From: Bilabrum cf. latius
Taxonomy: Eukaryota > Bigyra: Bicosoecida > Bigyra > Bicosoecida
Assembly (NCBI GenBank): GCA_965178125.1
Contig: CBCXTV010000005.1
Coordinates: 1 to 64,000 of the forward strand
Length of the DNA: 64,000 nt
Reading direction: 5' to 3'
The notes under the pieces are model-generated. The model was not told the origin of the DNA and searched no databases. It was given only the letters and a program-made list of their open reading frames with translations. How positions within the stretch are numbered: the stretch's first letter is position 1; each line of letters opens with the position of its first letter. Positions 36,567 to 48,689 of the stretch are shown piece by piece. The position numbers were made by a program, and so were the translations under genes.

Positions 36567-38369
36567 TTTCGCCGGCGTGCTCGTGAACACCGCACAAGTC
36601 TTCGTAGGAGATGGGCACGCGCTCTGTTTTTTCCCAGACGAGGACAACCCCCCAACTCAGGGCCGCGCACACGGACATCACGACGGACAATGTGTTTAAT
36701 CGCTCGCCAAGAGTCCAGTCGTCACTCGGGTCGATCATTATGTACGGTTTCATACTGTGCCCTGCATCCGCACTTCGTCGTCCCGAGCCCCCCACTCCGT
36801 GTCCATGCTCTCGGGAGTCGATGCGAGGACCGGGCTGGCTGCCAGCACAGATGTCATGCGGAAGCAATCTTCCCACTTACATACCGGCCCTTGGAACGTG
36901 TCGAAGATGCGGCGCCAGACGCAGCGTTCGAAGCTTCGGTTCGGGATCCGCATCTTCAGGAGCGCCTTCCTCCCCTCCGGGCTGATGAGATACCACTTTA
37001 GGCCCATGCCGACGTGGAAGGGGACCACAAATGTGTTGTCTACCCAGTGCGCCGGATAGGTCCGCACGTCCAAGAGGCGCTCGCAGTTGTGGATGGAGGT
37101 GGAGTTTCCGCGCTGGAGGCTGACCATTCTCGGTGCTTCTGACCCCGCTAACATGGCCATCTGCGTCACCTTGGGGTTTTTCGCGATGGCGTGAAGAACT
37201 ACGAGTAGCCGATCCACGCATGCTTCGCGAGGTTCGATATCATCCTCGACAACCATGAGCCATTCCGTCGGCGTGTGGTTCTCAGCCCACAGCCATGCGT
37301 TTCGATGGGATTGGATCGCCCCAAGAGTGGCCGGATGGTATTTGATCCAGTCCGTTATCTTGCCGGAGAAGATATCCAAGAGGGCCTGGTCTTTGACGAT
37401 GCCCTGCATCAACTGGTCCTGCACCGCACACTGCATGCACGATGGCATCGCGGAGATGAATTTCTCCGCATTCCGGAGAAGCTCCATGGCCCGGTTGATA
37501 TCGTCCAAGGCCTCGTCACGCGAAGGACTCTGACGCACGGCGTTGCTGCACGAGGCGGCGTCCCCTGCAGAAGGCTCGTCGCGCGCGGGAGCACGAGCGT
37601 CGTTGTCGCCGTCAGCGGTATTCGCGCAAGCTTTTGGCACCCAACGCTTCGCTTCACCCGCAGAGGAACGGACATCATGGAGACTCCAGCCACGCGCAAC
37701 CAGGCACTTCGCGCACCAGTCCTCAGGGAAGAAGTAGCGCAGGTTCTCCCTCTTCCGGCGGATCTGGGGAAATCGGTACGCCGGAAACTCGTTTTTGCAA
37801 TTCTTGCACCTCACCCACCACGGCGTCGCGTTGTCGAACTTGTCGCAACACACCCGGCAAACTGGTTGGATCCAGTCCTTCCACTTCTTGAAGTACTCTG
37901 ACCGGGGCTTAGGCCCTGGCACGCGTTGCAAGTCCATGTCGCCTCCTCCGCCGGCTCCGGCGCGACCTGCCACGGCACGTACGGCTCCCCCCATGACGAC
38001 TTCGCAGGCGTCTTCCATGAACCCCAGGTTCCGACATCCTTCCCGTCTGCCACGCCGCCACCCGCCTTCCAAGCGGCTGCGTCTGACCATACGTCGCGAG
38101 CATCCTCCTCCTCCGTCTTCTTGCCGCCGTCGTCTTCGGCGTCCTCCTTCGGCGCTGCCTTGCCGCTCTCCTCTCCGAGCATCCCCGTGGACGCCGCCTC
38201 CGCGCCGCCGCTCTCGATGTGGGGGCCGCCTGAACATCGACGCTTGCCGCCGCGCCGGCGTGCTCCGCCGGGGCGTCGACCTCGCGCGCCAACATGCCGC
38301 CCTCGTTTCCCATATTACCGGCGCCTTGACGCCCACGAAGATTGCGGCCGTCTCCCAAGGAAACAGCAA
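36475..38369 (-). pseudogene. Z-glycosyltransferase fusion, truncated and frameshifted (T copy 2)
   Basis: A 539-aa ORF (36750-38369) matches residues 1-526 of the 1108-aa chimera. A run of six C instead of seven near 36790 then shifts the frame, and the ORF ends soon after (TEWGARDD). The second transferase-like domain continues in another frame from about 36876 to 36575, where the gene is cut by the micro-patchwork. The GT25-like core is therefore complete, while the rest is lost. The grafted zinc pair reads CMQCAVQDQLMQG here. Met145 is again the likely start. Confidence 0.7.
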
Positions 38370-38431
38370 TGCTCTCGGACGGTTTCTCCTCAGACATCAT
38401 CGGCAAAGAGACTCGGAGAATGCCGTTCCCG

Positions 38432-40245
38432 CCTGCTTGACCCGACTGCAGGCCTGGCACTTGAGGTTGGTGATCACGGCCGACTGCTCCCCACCCAAAT
38501 ACCAGATCGTACGCGAGCGCAGCCTATGAGGAATCCACTGGCCCGACTTCCGGGGCACGACCATCGCCAAGAGCTTCGACTGCGGCGCGTCGATCTGCAC
38601 CCTCGACCCGCAATCGCTGAGCGTAATGGCGTCGTCGAAGATCCACGTGCCGCCCCAAGCATGCCGCCTGCGCTGCTGCCGGGAGCTCGGGTTCGGTACC
38701 TAAAAGCCGTACACGACATTCGGCCTGCTGCCGGCCCAAATGAAATCCTCCGCCACGCGACAACGATGCGACCTCTCGGAGTCCGTCATGCATACGTGGA
38801 AGTGCACCAGGTTTCCGGCGTGCTTGCGGTGCAGGGAGAGCTCCATTTTCGTCCCGCTGCCGCGCAAGGTCTGGGAAGAGCGTCCGCATGGCCGACATCA
38901 TCCGGAGCAGGGCGTCCGCATGCTCGACATCATCCGGGGGATGTGCTCGAAGACCTTTTGGAACTCGCGGCTCACGAACGGATTGACGATGCTCTGCGTG
39001 CTTTCCGGGGGGATGTGCTCGAAGACCTTCTGGAACTCGCGGCTCACGAACGGATTGACGATGCTCTGCGTGCTTTCCGGGGGGATGTGCTCGAAGACCT
39101 TTTGGAACTCGCGGCTCACGAACGGATTGACGACGCTCTGCGTGCTTTCCGCGTACTTGATCATGTACCTCATGGCTGGGCCGCCCGCAACATCGACGCT
39201 TGCCGCCGCGCCGGCGTGCTCCGCCGGGGCGTCGACCTCGCGCGCCAACATGCCGCCCTCGTTTCCCATATTACCGGCGCCTTGACGCCCACGAAGATTG
39301 CGGCCGTCTCCCAAGGAAACAGCAATGCTCTCGGACGGTTTCTCCTCAGACATCATCGGCAAAGAGACTCGGAGAATGCCGTTCCCGCCTGCTTGACCCG
39401 ACTGCAGGCCTGGCACTTGAGGTTGGTGATCACGGCCGACTGCTCCCCACCCAAATACCAGATCGTACGCGAGCGCAGCCTATGAGGAATCCACTGGCCC
39501 GACTTCCGGGGCACGACCATCGCCAAGAGCTTCGACTGCGGCGCGTCGATCTGCACCCTCGACCCGCAATCGCTGAGCGTAATGGCGTCGTCGAAGATCC
39601 ACGTGCCGCCCCAAGCATGCCGCCTGCGCTGCTGCCGGGAGCTCGGGTTCGGTACCTAAAAGCCGTACACGACATTCGGCCTGCTGCCGGCCCAAATGAA
39701 ATCCTCCGCCACGCGACAACGATGCGACCTCTCGGAGTCCGTCATGCATACGTGGAAGTGCACCAGGTTTCCGGCGTGCTTGCGGTGCAGGGAGAGCTCC
39801 ATTTTCGTCCCGCTGCCGCGCAAGGTCTGGGAAGAGCGTCCGCATGGCCGACATCATCCGGAGCAGGGCGTCCGCATGCTCGACATCATCCGGGGGATGT
39901 GCTCGAAGACCTTTTGGAACTCGCGGCTCACGAACGGATTGACGATGCTCTGCGTGCTTTCCGGGGGGATGTGCTCGAAGACCTTCTGGAACTCGCGGCT
40001 CACGAACGGATTGACGATGCTCTGCGTGCTTTCCGGGGGGATGTGCTCGAAGACCTTTTGGAACTCGCGGCTCACGAACGGATTGACGACGCTCTGCGTG
40101 CTTTCCGCGTACTTGATCATGTACCTCATGGCTGGGCCGCCCGCAACATCGACGCTTGCCGCCGCGCCGGCGTGCTCCGCCGGGGCGTCGACCTCGGAAA
40201 GTGTTTCGGTACGCAAAAAGCGGTCACATGGGAGGCCCGGAAAGC
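38432..40245 (-). repeat. Gene-fragment patchwork, two tandem 956-bp units (T copy 2)
   Basis: The composition is as at 11575-12432 but the block is duplicated: 38432-39387 and 39388-40245 repeat with a 956-bp period. In the first unit the Z piece runs on to the start of the next unit; the second ends with the Z-flank piece as in copy A. The 72-bp triplications lie at 38940-39155 and 39896-40111; their middle unit carries CTTC for CTTT in both. Confidence 0.8.
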
Positions 40246-43200
40246 ATGGCATCACCCTTGCCGTCCACATCACTGCGTCGTGGGATGCTGCTCAAGATAA
40301 CTCGGCGTCTGTTTAGTCGAGGGCTGTCTTGACTAGGAATGTGGCGGTGAAATCCAGGAGTTCCGTCTGCATCGTCAGGCTCTTGCCTTTCTGTACCATA
40401 TCAAGAGGAGAGGGAAGACATGCAAAACCGACCCGCCACTAATTCTATCCTACGGCCAAGCCACCTGCGGCGTCCGCGCGACTGGGCGTGCACGAAAACC
40501 GGCGCACTGCATTGCTTAAAGTGCCACGCTCCCAAGCGAAGTAGTATTGGTGCGCTTGCAGCGGCACTTATCGGTGCGCCGGAGGTCACCACACGAGCAT
40601 GTCGGCCGGCAGCTCGCAAACTCCACCTACGTGCTGGGAGTGGCACATTCTACTGCTTGAAGTGCCACACTGCCGAGCGAAGGAAGCACCTCTTGGTACG
40701 CCCCTCTTGGTACGCTTGCAGCGGCGCTTATCGGTGCGCCGTGGGGAACGGCTCGCGTGGGATTCGGAGGCGTACCCGGCCCACGACGGGAAGAGTTCCC
40801 CAGTTACGTCTGGAGTGATTGGGGGACAAGGTGGGCATCAAGTCGGCGCCTCCTAAGCGTATCACAGAGGATGACGAACCGCCCGCCCCGCTTCGATCCC
40901 GACCTCGAGGTGCACTCGAAATCAAGGCGGAACGCTGGAAATCCGCCCCCGAAACCCTCCATGTTTGTTGACAAGGACCCAGGCTGCGCTCCGACAAGCT
41001 GACAAACTTCGTCAGCTTCCGAAGGGTCTTCATTAAATATTCAACGCTTCGGGGTCAATGAGGTAATGCACTACCAAAGAGCAGCTGGGACGTGTGTCGT
41101 CCGAGATGACAAAGATCGTGGGCATCATCGATCCAGAGGGCGTCAAAGGCACGGACGGCGCGGGCGACATTGACCCCGACGAGCTGGAGGTCCTGGACCG
41201 CGTCTGGACGCCCCATCCGGAAGTATTCCTAAGCGCTCCCGACGGACGAGACCTTCTCTGTCTGAAATCAGGCACCCAACCCTTCCGCACAAGGTGAAGA
41301 GAGAACGCCGACGGACAATATCCTCTCTTTAGCACATCGGGCATCCAACCCCTCCGCACAGGTGAGCAAGCAACGAGTTCCCTTCTCGCGACGTCCGGAT
41401 CCATTTTGAAGCGTTGGAATTTTCGCGCGCTGAGCAGACCCCAAATTTACGATGAAGAAGCCCAAATCCTGCGTCCATGAAGGCCTTGCGAGGCCGCCTG
41501 CTATTGGCAGTCGACGCTCCGGGATCCACTGCGCAATGCAGTTTTGCAGAGCGATGCAGTATGCGCGGGAAGACGGCAAAATGGATCCGTATCTTTGGGA
41601 AAAGGTCTGTGCATCGCACAGCTGCCGCACGGAGAGCTGCTTCCGTTCCACGGCTGGTGAGGGCCCGATGCTGCTCTACTCATGCCCCACGGCCACACAC
41701 TAAGAGGAACGGATTGTGTCAGGATCCCGCCGCAGCATGGGTACGCGGATCTGCCTCCATAGGGACGGACGGGAGGAGCTGCCGGCGGAGGGCGGGCGGG
41801 GGTCCGGCCAAGCCAAGCGGCCAGGTACTTCACGCTCTGCCCTATGGCGCTGGGTTCTGTGAGGCGGGGCCTATCTGTGATCCTCGGCTCTGTGAAGGTG
41901 CGAAGCGCTATTCACGATTCGACTTCGCCTTACTCCTGGATGAGGCGGCGGAGCTGCGTGCTGGGATCTCTTCCTGTGGCGTCCGAGCGCGATGGCGAGT
42001 GCACGCTTGGCCGTCATAGAGAAAGGCACGGCGAAGTACCACATCTTCGCGACCCACCACATTTCGCCAAGCACCACCTCGTTGGCAGGCTCCCTCCCGG
42101 AGTAATGGCGGGCTTCGGGAACGCGAAACGCACAAGTTCTCCGGTTTTCCGCGTAAACCCTCCCCGGCAGGCGACACCACTGAAAAACCCTCCAAGGTCT
42201 GGGCGCGTGTCGCCATGGTGGCGGTGACATGGGCATGGACCTTCCTAATGTGTCATAACCGCGAGCCCCAGGCATCCCACCTCTGTCCCACATGTTTTGC
42301 GGTTTTTGGCGTAAACTTTGTCGGCAGGCGCTCTCATGCACGGCGTTGGCGACGGAGAATGCCGTTCCCACAGAGTGCGCTGCTGACTGCCGAAGCCGAA
42401 AGAGGATCCGCGGAGAAGGAATCTCGCACATGCTCCCAGGAAGAGCAACTCCTCCGGCTTCACGCCCACACATGCTGGACTGGCTCTATCCCCGCCCATT
42501 CCGAATGCAAGAGCGCACTCCCGCCCTTTCCGAGATCGAGAGTGGTGATGGCACGTTACGTTACGGTGGAGCTCAGAGTCATTTGTGTGTTCAACAGAGA
42601 CGCGGCGCTTCGCAAGAGGCTCCTCACGTGCCGGACCACGAGCGTCCTTGGCGCCGTCAGCGTGCCTGCTCTCGGCGTCCCGACACTTATCGGTGCGCCG
42701 TGGGGAACGGCTCGCGTTGGATTCGGCGAGTACCCGGCTCGCGTGGGCATGGACCTCCCCAATCCGGCAGGACCGTGAGCTCCTGGCATCCCACCTCTGT
42801 CTTAGAAGTTTTCCGGTTTTTGGCGCAAACCTTCTGGAGCAGACGACAGCAGCGAAAGACCCACCCAAGCTCCGCGGGAAGTGTGATACCTCTACGGTTC
42901 CGGCATCTACTTGGCCGTGCACATATGCAAGGCGATGCACTACACCTGCGCGTCCGGCTGCACCCGCTTGAACGACAGGTTCCTCTCCGTACAAGTGGTT
43001 CCGCGACAACAAGGTCGTGGAAGTGACAGACTAGGAGAGTACGCCGGGTTCAGATTCACGCCCATCAGGGACAGGTCCGGGTCCCGCGCTCGCGCTACCG
43101 CGTGAGGAGGCTATGCGCACGTATGAGGAGGGGAGAACTTCGTATAATAGTCTCTCGCAGACTCGAACTTTTGGCTCTCACCGAAGGACGGAATGTTAGC

Positions 43201-43417
43201 CCTCCGCTACTTACGGTGTCTTTAGCTTCCGCCCTACACGTTCCCCGCCCGTGGTCAAGAGGGAGTTTGTCGAGACACGCACCCGCCCGAGAGCTCCGGT
43301 CCTCTAAGCGCTCACGATCTCCCGCCCAGCGCGGTGCGAGCCCGCTTCACCGGGACTTGTCGCGTGCCTACGGAGGTGTCTTTTCCGAACCTGCCACTGA
43401 AGACGTTAGGGAGCGAC
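40246..43417. other. Gene-poor stretch with scattered fragments (T copy 2)
   Basis: Near-identical to 12433-15604. Rep piece at 41373-41414, coiled-coil 3' fragment at 41833-41978, Z piece at 42354-42542. No gene supported. Confidence 0.6.
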
Positions 43418-43668
43418 GGGGAACGGATGCACAACGGTATGCCACCCATGTCCTCGAGGAATCCACCAAGACGTTGTGGCCCGAGGTAGTGCGATTTTCG
43501 GGAGAAGGATTCTTAGTACCTTATAGGGTACCCCCCAGGATCGCACTACGTGGGTTTGGGGGGTTGGTCTCCTTTCCTCTTGTTTTCGTGTGCACTCTTC
43601 TGCGACCGCCCCCCCCGGGGAACGGATGCACAACGGTATGCCACCCATGTCCTCGAGAGATCCACCAA
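43418..43668. mobile_element. Solo stem-loop with flanking duplication (T copy 2)
   Basis: Stem-loop 43486-43549 with perfect 10-bp arms; direct duplications at 43418-43470 and 43617-43668. Same position relative to the 354-aa gene as in copy 1. Confidence 0.65.
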
Positions 43669-43870
43669 GATCCGCACATACCTCTGCGGTGAACAGCACG
43701 TTACATGAGACCCTGACCGACCCGAGAGTCTCTGCCCTCAGTCTCCACGACTTCCCGCAGGATCCGCCCCGCTCCCACCGACGGTTCCTGCCGTACGTAC
43801 GACGCACCATTTTCAAAAGAGCATTGGCACCCGCTCCTCACCTAAGCGACGATACTGTCGCTGCGGTCCC

Positions 43871-44935
43871 TCACGGCACGCTCTCCGGTCCGCCCGGTGC
43901 GAACTCAGAGTCGTCGTCTGTCGAAACGTGGTCGCTGTGGAAGATGTTGCTCTGGCCGTCTGAGGACACGGCATCCTGCCAGTATCGACGCAACTGCTCC
44001 GCCACGTCCATGGCCGCATGGGAGCTCAGCGGGATCTGCTCGAAGAGAGCGTTACTGTCGTGCACTGCAAACAGCCTGGCCGCGACGCGATCTTGATGGC
44101 AAATTTCGAGTGTGGCGCGGATCCGGAAACAGTAGCCGTCCGGAAAGTTGCCCTGCATCAACTGGTCCTCCACCGCACACTGCGTGCACCAAATAGACCG
44201 CTCGGTACGTCGTATGTAGCCGGGCCACAGGGAATGCAGCAACGAGTACTGAGCCCGACGCAAGCTCTTCGGGTTGAAGCTGTCCGCCTGCTTGACCCGA
44301 CTGCAGGCCTGGCACTTGAGGTTGGTGATCACGGCCGACTGCTCCCCAGCCAAATACCAGATCGTACGCGAGCGCAGCCTACGAGGAATCCACTGGCCCG
44401 ACTTCCGGGGCACGACCATCGCCAAGAGCTTCGACTGCGGCGCGTCGATCTGCACCCTCGACCCGCAATCGCTGAGCGTAATGGCGTCGTCGAACACCCA
44501 CGTGCCGCCCCAAGCATGACGCCTGCGCTGCTGCCGGGAGCTCGGGTTCGGTACCTCGCGAGGCCTGTCGGAAGGGGGGTCCGTCGGCTGCGGTGGTGTC
44601 GGATACCAGGAGAGAGCGGTCCACGGATTGATGCACGTGGACGTTGCCGCCTCGCGCGTCGCCGGAGTGGCTGAGCTGTCTGGTCGACGAAACGGTGGCG
44701 CCCACGCCGTGCAGGCCGCCACCTGCGCGGGCACATCGGGCAAGAATGCGCCTGCAGGTTCACGTGGCCGAGGTCGGGGAAGCTTCGTCGGGGTCAGGGA
44801 TCCCATCGAGGAAGCCGCGTTCGCCGCTGGGATGGTCGTGCTCGAGGTTGACGAAGTCGCGTTCGCCCCTGACATGGTCGTGGTCGAGGTCACGGCATGG
44901 CCGCCGAGGGGTGAGCGCGATCGCGGGGGGTCCAT
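43871..44935 (-). CDS. 354-aa CxxC protein (T copy 2)
   Basis: Encodes the same protein as 16058-17122. It overlaps the transposase end by the same 46 bp. Confidence 0.6.
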   Translation of the reverse strand: MDPPRSRSPLGGHAVTSTTTMSGANATSSTSSTTIPAANAASSMGSLTPTKLPRPRPREPAGAFLPDVPAQVAACTAWAPPFRRPDSSATPATREAATSTCINPWTALSWYPTPPQPTDPPSDRPREVPNPSSRQQRRRHAWGGTWVFDDAITLSDCGSRVQIDAPQSKLLAMVVPRKSGQWIPRRLRSRTIWYLAGEQSAVITNLKCQACSRVKQADSFNPKSLRRAQYSLLHSLWPGYIRRTERSIWCTQCAVEDQLMQGNFPDGYCFRIRATLEICHQDRVAARLFAVHDSNALFEQIPLSSHAAMDVAEQLRRYWQDAVSSDGQSNIFHSDHVSTDDDSEFAPGGPESVP

Positions 44936-46527
44936 CCGTTTAGTCTGCGGCCACGAGGCACGCGGCGAGCGTTACCACCGTGGACGCCTCCGTCGACCCC
45001 GTGTCCGGACGCGACTGGGGCCCTGTTGATGAGCGCATCGTGCGGGAGAGGCTGCTGCGGACTGCTGATGAAGCGGAGCTGGTCGACAGACGGAGCATCG
45101 CTGGAGATGTCCTCCATGTCACACTCAAACAAGCGCCGTAGGGTCGAATGCAAGCGGCGCCTGCCGCTGGTAATGCCTGTCATATCGAAAGCGCCTTGCC
45201 ACGAGCCAGACGAGAGCACTCTCTTCGTGCACTCAGCGACAACCCTGAGATGGCAAGAGACATCGACATGACCCGCTTCATGACGCGAGCGCTCCTGCAT
45301 CCACGTCTCCCGAAGGTCGCGCTTAAGAAGCTGAAAGACGAGAACGTCCAACGGCTGAAGCAAGAAGGTGAGTCGACCAGGAATAAACACGAGATCCATG
45401 CCAAGGCCGTGTGCGAAGTTCACAATCTCAGTGGAAATGTGTTGGGGCGCGCAGTCAAGTATCACTATTGGATAGATCTCATGCTGAATGTCCATCCAAG
45501 AAGCGAAAAGCCGACGCAGAATGTCGAACATGAGGGACTGCGTCACCCACGAGCTCTCTCGGGCCCAGACTTCCATTCCGTCCACCATTTGGTTCGACGC
45601 CCCACGCATCAAGCGCTTGCTCAGCCGCGTGTGCTTCCCGATGAGTATACGCGGGAGTCGTCGCTGGATTTCCGGGCAGTCGCTAATGAAACCCAGAAAG
45701 GTGTACGATCCTCGATTGCTATTCGAGGCGAGGCGCTCCGTGCGCGAACCAAGCGAAGCGGGCTCCGTTCCTGACCTCGGTGCGATGTACCCGCGCATTC
45801 CCGGAAAGGCAAAGGGCACGCTGGACTCATCGAAGTTCACAAAGACGAGGCGGCGGTTGCGGGGCACTCGCGCTTCTGCGAATTCAATCCACTGATAGAA
45901 GACACGACACGCGAGTCTGACGTAATCGAGTGTTACCGGGGGCTGCTTCTTCAATCGGCCATGCCGAAGCCGCCAACGACGACGGAAGCGCAGGAGCCAC
46001 TGCCGTCGAGCCGAATCCTTCCCCGCGCGAACGCCCATCCTCGCAAGCATGGCGAAAACCATGTTCCCAGTTGGAGCACACCCACGCTGCTCGTTCACAT
46101 GGTCGATCCAAGCAACGACAGAAGCCTCGGCGAGAAAGGTCTCCGCGCGTGCCACGGACTCTCGATGACATGAGCGAAGAGGATTTCGCTGCCACGCCTC
46201 AGCTGGGCGCCTCATGGTGAGCGCGACCTCCTCATCGACCTGCCTTTGAAACTCCTCCTGCGAAGCCGTCCGCGTGGAAACCTGTCGACTCTGCAACTGA
46301 CGAGAGACATAGGTTCGAAGAGCTGCCTCGCCACCTCCGGGGTGATGACGAATAACCTCAGCGACCTGTGCCTCCATGGCGCGCAACCACGGATGGCGCA
46401 GCCCATTGCGCGCCCGTTGTCTCGCGTCTCTGAGACACTTCAGCTCCTTACTGATCCGTGCGAGCTGATCCGGCACCGAAGCAGAGGACATCATGACGCG
46501 TGAGGAACCGGGCAGAAGATCGCTCAC
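44890..46527 (-). CDS. CENP-B/pogo-type DDE transposase-like protein (T copy 2)
   Basis: Same protein as 17077-18714, catalytic D233, D358 and D394 all present. The hairpin pair upstream is at 46839-46904. Confidence 0.85.
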   Translation of the reverse strand: MSDLLPGSSRVMMSSASVPDQLARISKELKCLRDARQRARNGLRHPWLRAMEAQVAEVIRHHPGGGEAALRTYVSRQLQSRQVSTRTASQEEFQRQVDEEVALTMRRPAEAWQRNPLRSCHRESVARAETFLAEASVVAWIDHVNEQRGCAPTGNMVFAMLARMGVRAGKDSARRQWLLRFRRRWRLRHGRLKKQPPVTLDYVRLACRVFYQWIEFAEARVPRNRRLVFVNFDESSVPFAFPGMRGYIAPRSGTEPASLGSRTERLASNSNRGSYTFLGFISDCPEIQRRLPRILIGKHTRLSKRLMRGASNQMVDGMEVWARESSWVTQSLMFDILRRLFASWMDIQHEIYPIVILDCAPQHISTEIVNFAHGLGMDLVFIPGRLTFLLQPLDVLVFQLLKRDLRETWMQERSRHEAGHVDVSCHLRVVAECTKRVLSSGSWQGAFDMTGITSGRRRLHSTLRRLFECDMEDISSDAPSVDQLRFISSPQQPLPHDALINRAPVASGHGVDGGVHGGNARRVPRGRRLNGWTPRDRAHPSAAMP

Positions 46528-47063
46528 AGCCGAAACGACGCGGACGGACCCGCTGCCAAGCTTCGCACTGCCTGTGGCCTCTGAAGATACCCGGGAGGGA
46601 TAGGACGCAGGCGGGGAGCGAGAGCAAGCGAATGCCTTCCTGTCGCTGGATGAGTGCTCAAAGCTGAAGACGCGCGGGAAGCACCCGCTCTGCTGCGGTC
46701 ACACTGGCGCAAGCGAGACAAAACCAGGGAGAGGGATAGACACGTGCACAGCATTGAATACACCTCGCAGCATTGCGAGCGCGGTTTCTCGCCTGCGCTG
46801 AGCTGCCACTCTGCTCTCGTGCGGACGACATTGGCAACGGCAGCGCGTAGCTGCCAACTGGCCGTGCACGGGTACTGTATCGGCCACGGCAGCGCTGAGC
46901 TGCCAATTTCGGGTCGAGGAGCTCTCCTGAGGAAGACGAGGCCGGGAACTTTCGGCGAACACGCACACCCACCACCGCCCCGCACATGCGACGGCAAGCA
47001 ATGTAAGGAACGACGTTGCGCGATCGAATCGACAGGAGGCTCCGATGCAGGAGCTGCCGAGGA

Positions 47064-47612
47064 CTAGGCACCGCCGGCGCCCGCCGCGCCGCTGGGGAGG
47101 ACGACGGTCGGCGGCGGCGAGTCCTCGGAACCCATGTCGTCTGATCCTGAGGAATCCAGCACAGTTGAGGCAGTCTCGGTCATCTCCCAGTCCGTACGCA
47201 CCTCAACGATGAGACGACGCGGAGGAGCAGCGACTGCTGTGTCAGGTCCGTGGATGACGCCTCCGTCCACAAGACGGAAAGACCTACCCGCAACGGAGCC
47301 GCTTGCGCCAGACATCGCACGCCGAATCACGGGATCAAAGTCTGCATGGAACCGAGGAGCCTCATCGCGCAACAGGCCGGAGAGCAGCCTGATCACACTT
47401 TGGGCGTACTCCAGCTGAGCGCTCAAGCTTTCCGCACGCTGCTGCATGTTCTCGAAGCGCTGCTGCAGGTTCGACACCGCTGTCGAGTGAGGACTCGCTG
47501 GCGGGGCGGGGTTTGGGCGCTGCGGGGTCGCCACCGCGCGACGCGGCGACCTATCGCGGACAAAGGACGTCACCTCGTTCCGCGTCATGCTGCCGCACCT
47601 CTCCTTCCTCAC
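47064..47612 (-). CDS. 182-aa coiled-coil protein (T copy 2)
   Basis: Same protein as 19253-19801. A 2-bp loss just downstream (ATCGAATCGACAGG near 47027, versus ATCGAATCTCGACAGG) does not touch the ORF. Confidence 0.55.
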   Translation of the reverse strand: MRKERCGSMTRNEVTSFVRDRSPRRAVATPQRPNPAPPASPHSTAVSNLQQRFENMQQRAESLSAQLEYAQSVIRLLSGLLRDEAPRFHADFDPVIRRAMSGASGSVAGRSFRLVDGGVIHGPDTAVAAPPRRLIVEVRTDWEMTETASTVLDSSGSDDMGSEDSPPPTVVLPSGAAGAGGA

Positions 47613-48500
47613 ATTGACTCGAGCCGAATCGAAACTTGCAGGGACAGACGATCCTTTACCCTAGCGCTCCCCACATCGGGCATGAGTGGAATCCGAACCA
47701 GCGCACGGCATCCCACAGGAGTTCGCACCGGGCTTGCCTCATGAGGAATCTTCCTGCGCGAAGAGGTAAAGCCACGGACAGAAGTCAGAGGTCGCGGGAT
47801 GACACTCCAGCATACATGAGCTGCCCGCTGAATCCGCCGCCCCCGAGCCCCAAGCTGACAATCGAGGTAACAAAGTAGGAATGAGCAGGCGGGGCGATGC
47901 CACTACGTCTCGCCAAACAGCCTGCCTCGCATGCGCTGTGCTGAAGACCTTATGGGAACCAGGAAGTGTGAACGTCTGTCACGTGAGGCGGAAGGGCTCC
48001 CACTGCATCACACCCCCTCTCTGGAATGGGATTTGAGCGCTGTGGGGTCGCCACCGCGCGACGCGGCGACCTATCGCGGACAAAGGACTTCACCTCGGTC
48101 CGCGTCATGCTGCCGCACCTCGCCGAATCGAAACTTGCAGGGACAGACGATCCTTTACCCAGCGCTCCCCACCCCGGGGATGAGTGGAAGCCGCACCAGC
48201 GCACGGCATCCCACGCGAGTTCGGACCGGGCTTGCCTCATGAGGAATCTTCCTGCGCGAAGAGGTAAAGCCACGGACAGAAGTCAGAGGGTCGCGGGATG
48301 ACACTCTAGGCACACATGAGCTGCCCGCAGAATCCTCCGCCCCAAGCTCCGAGCTCACAATCGAGGTAACAAAGTAGGAATGAGCAGGCGGATGCTTTGC
48401 CACTCCGTCTCGCCAAACAGCCTGCCGGGGAACCAGGAAGTGTGGACGTCTGCCACGTGAGGCGGAAGCGCTCCCACCGCATCACACCCTTCCCGGGCAA
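47500..48500. repeat. About 530-bp tandem duplication (T copy 2)
   Basis: Counterpart of 19690-20690, with a one-base loss near 47891 (CGGGGCGATG for CGGGGGCGATG) and a G to A change near 48036. The truncated 107-aa ORF is at 47950-48273. No gene in 48274-48575. Confidence 0.7.
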
Positions 48501-48689
48501 GATATCTAGAGAGCTGCCCAATCCTGCACGAGAAACTCGGATTTTCACACGCTGCCGACCATATCGTTCCCAATCAAACGACCGTGCTCCTCCGACGTCG
48601 CGCTCACCTCGGCGCAAGGATGACTCACTCGCGCTCTTCCTTCCGGAGCGCCCTCACAGTACGACGGACCCATTCGGGAAGCTCCCGCG

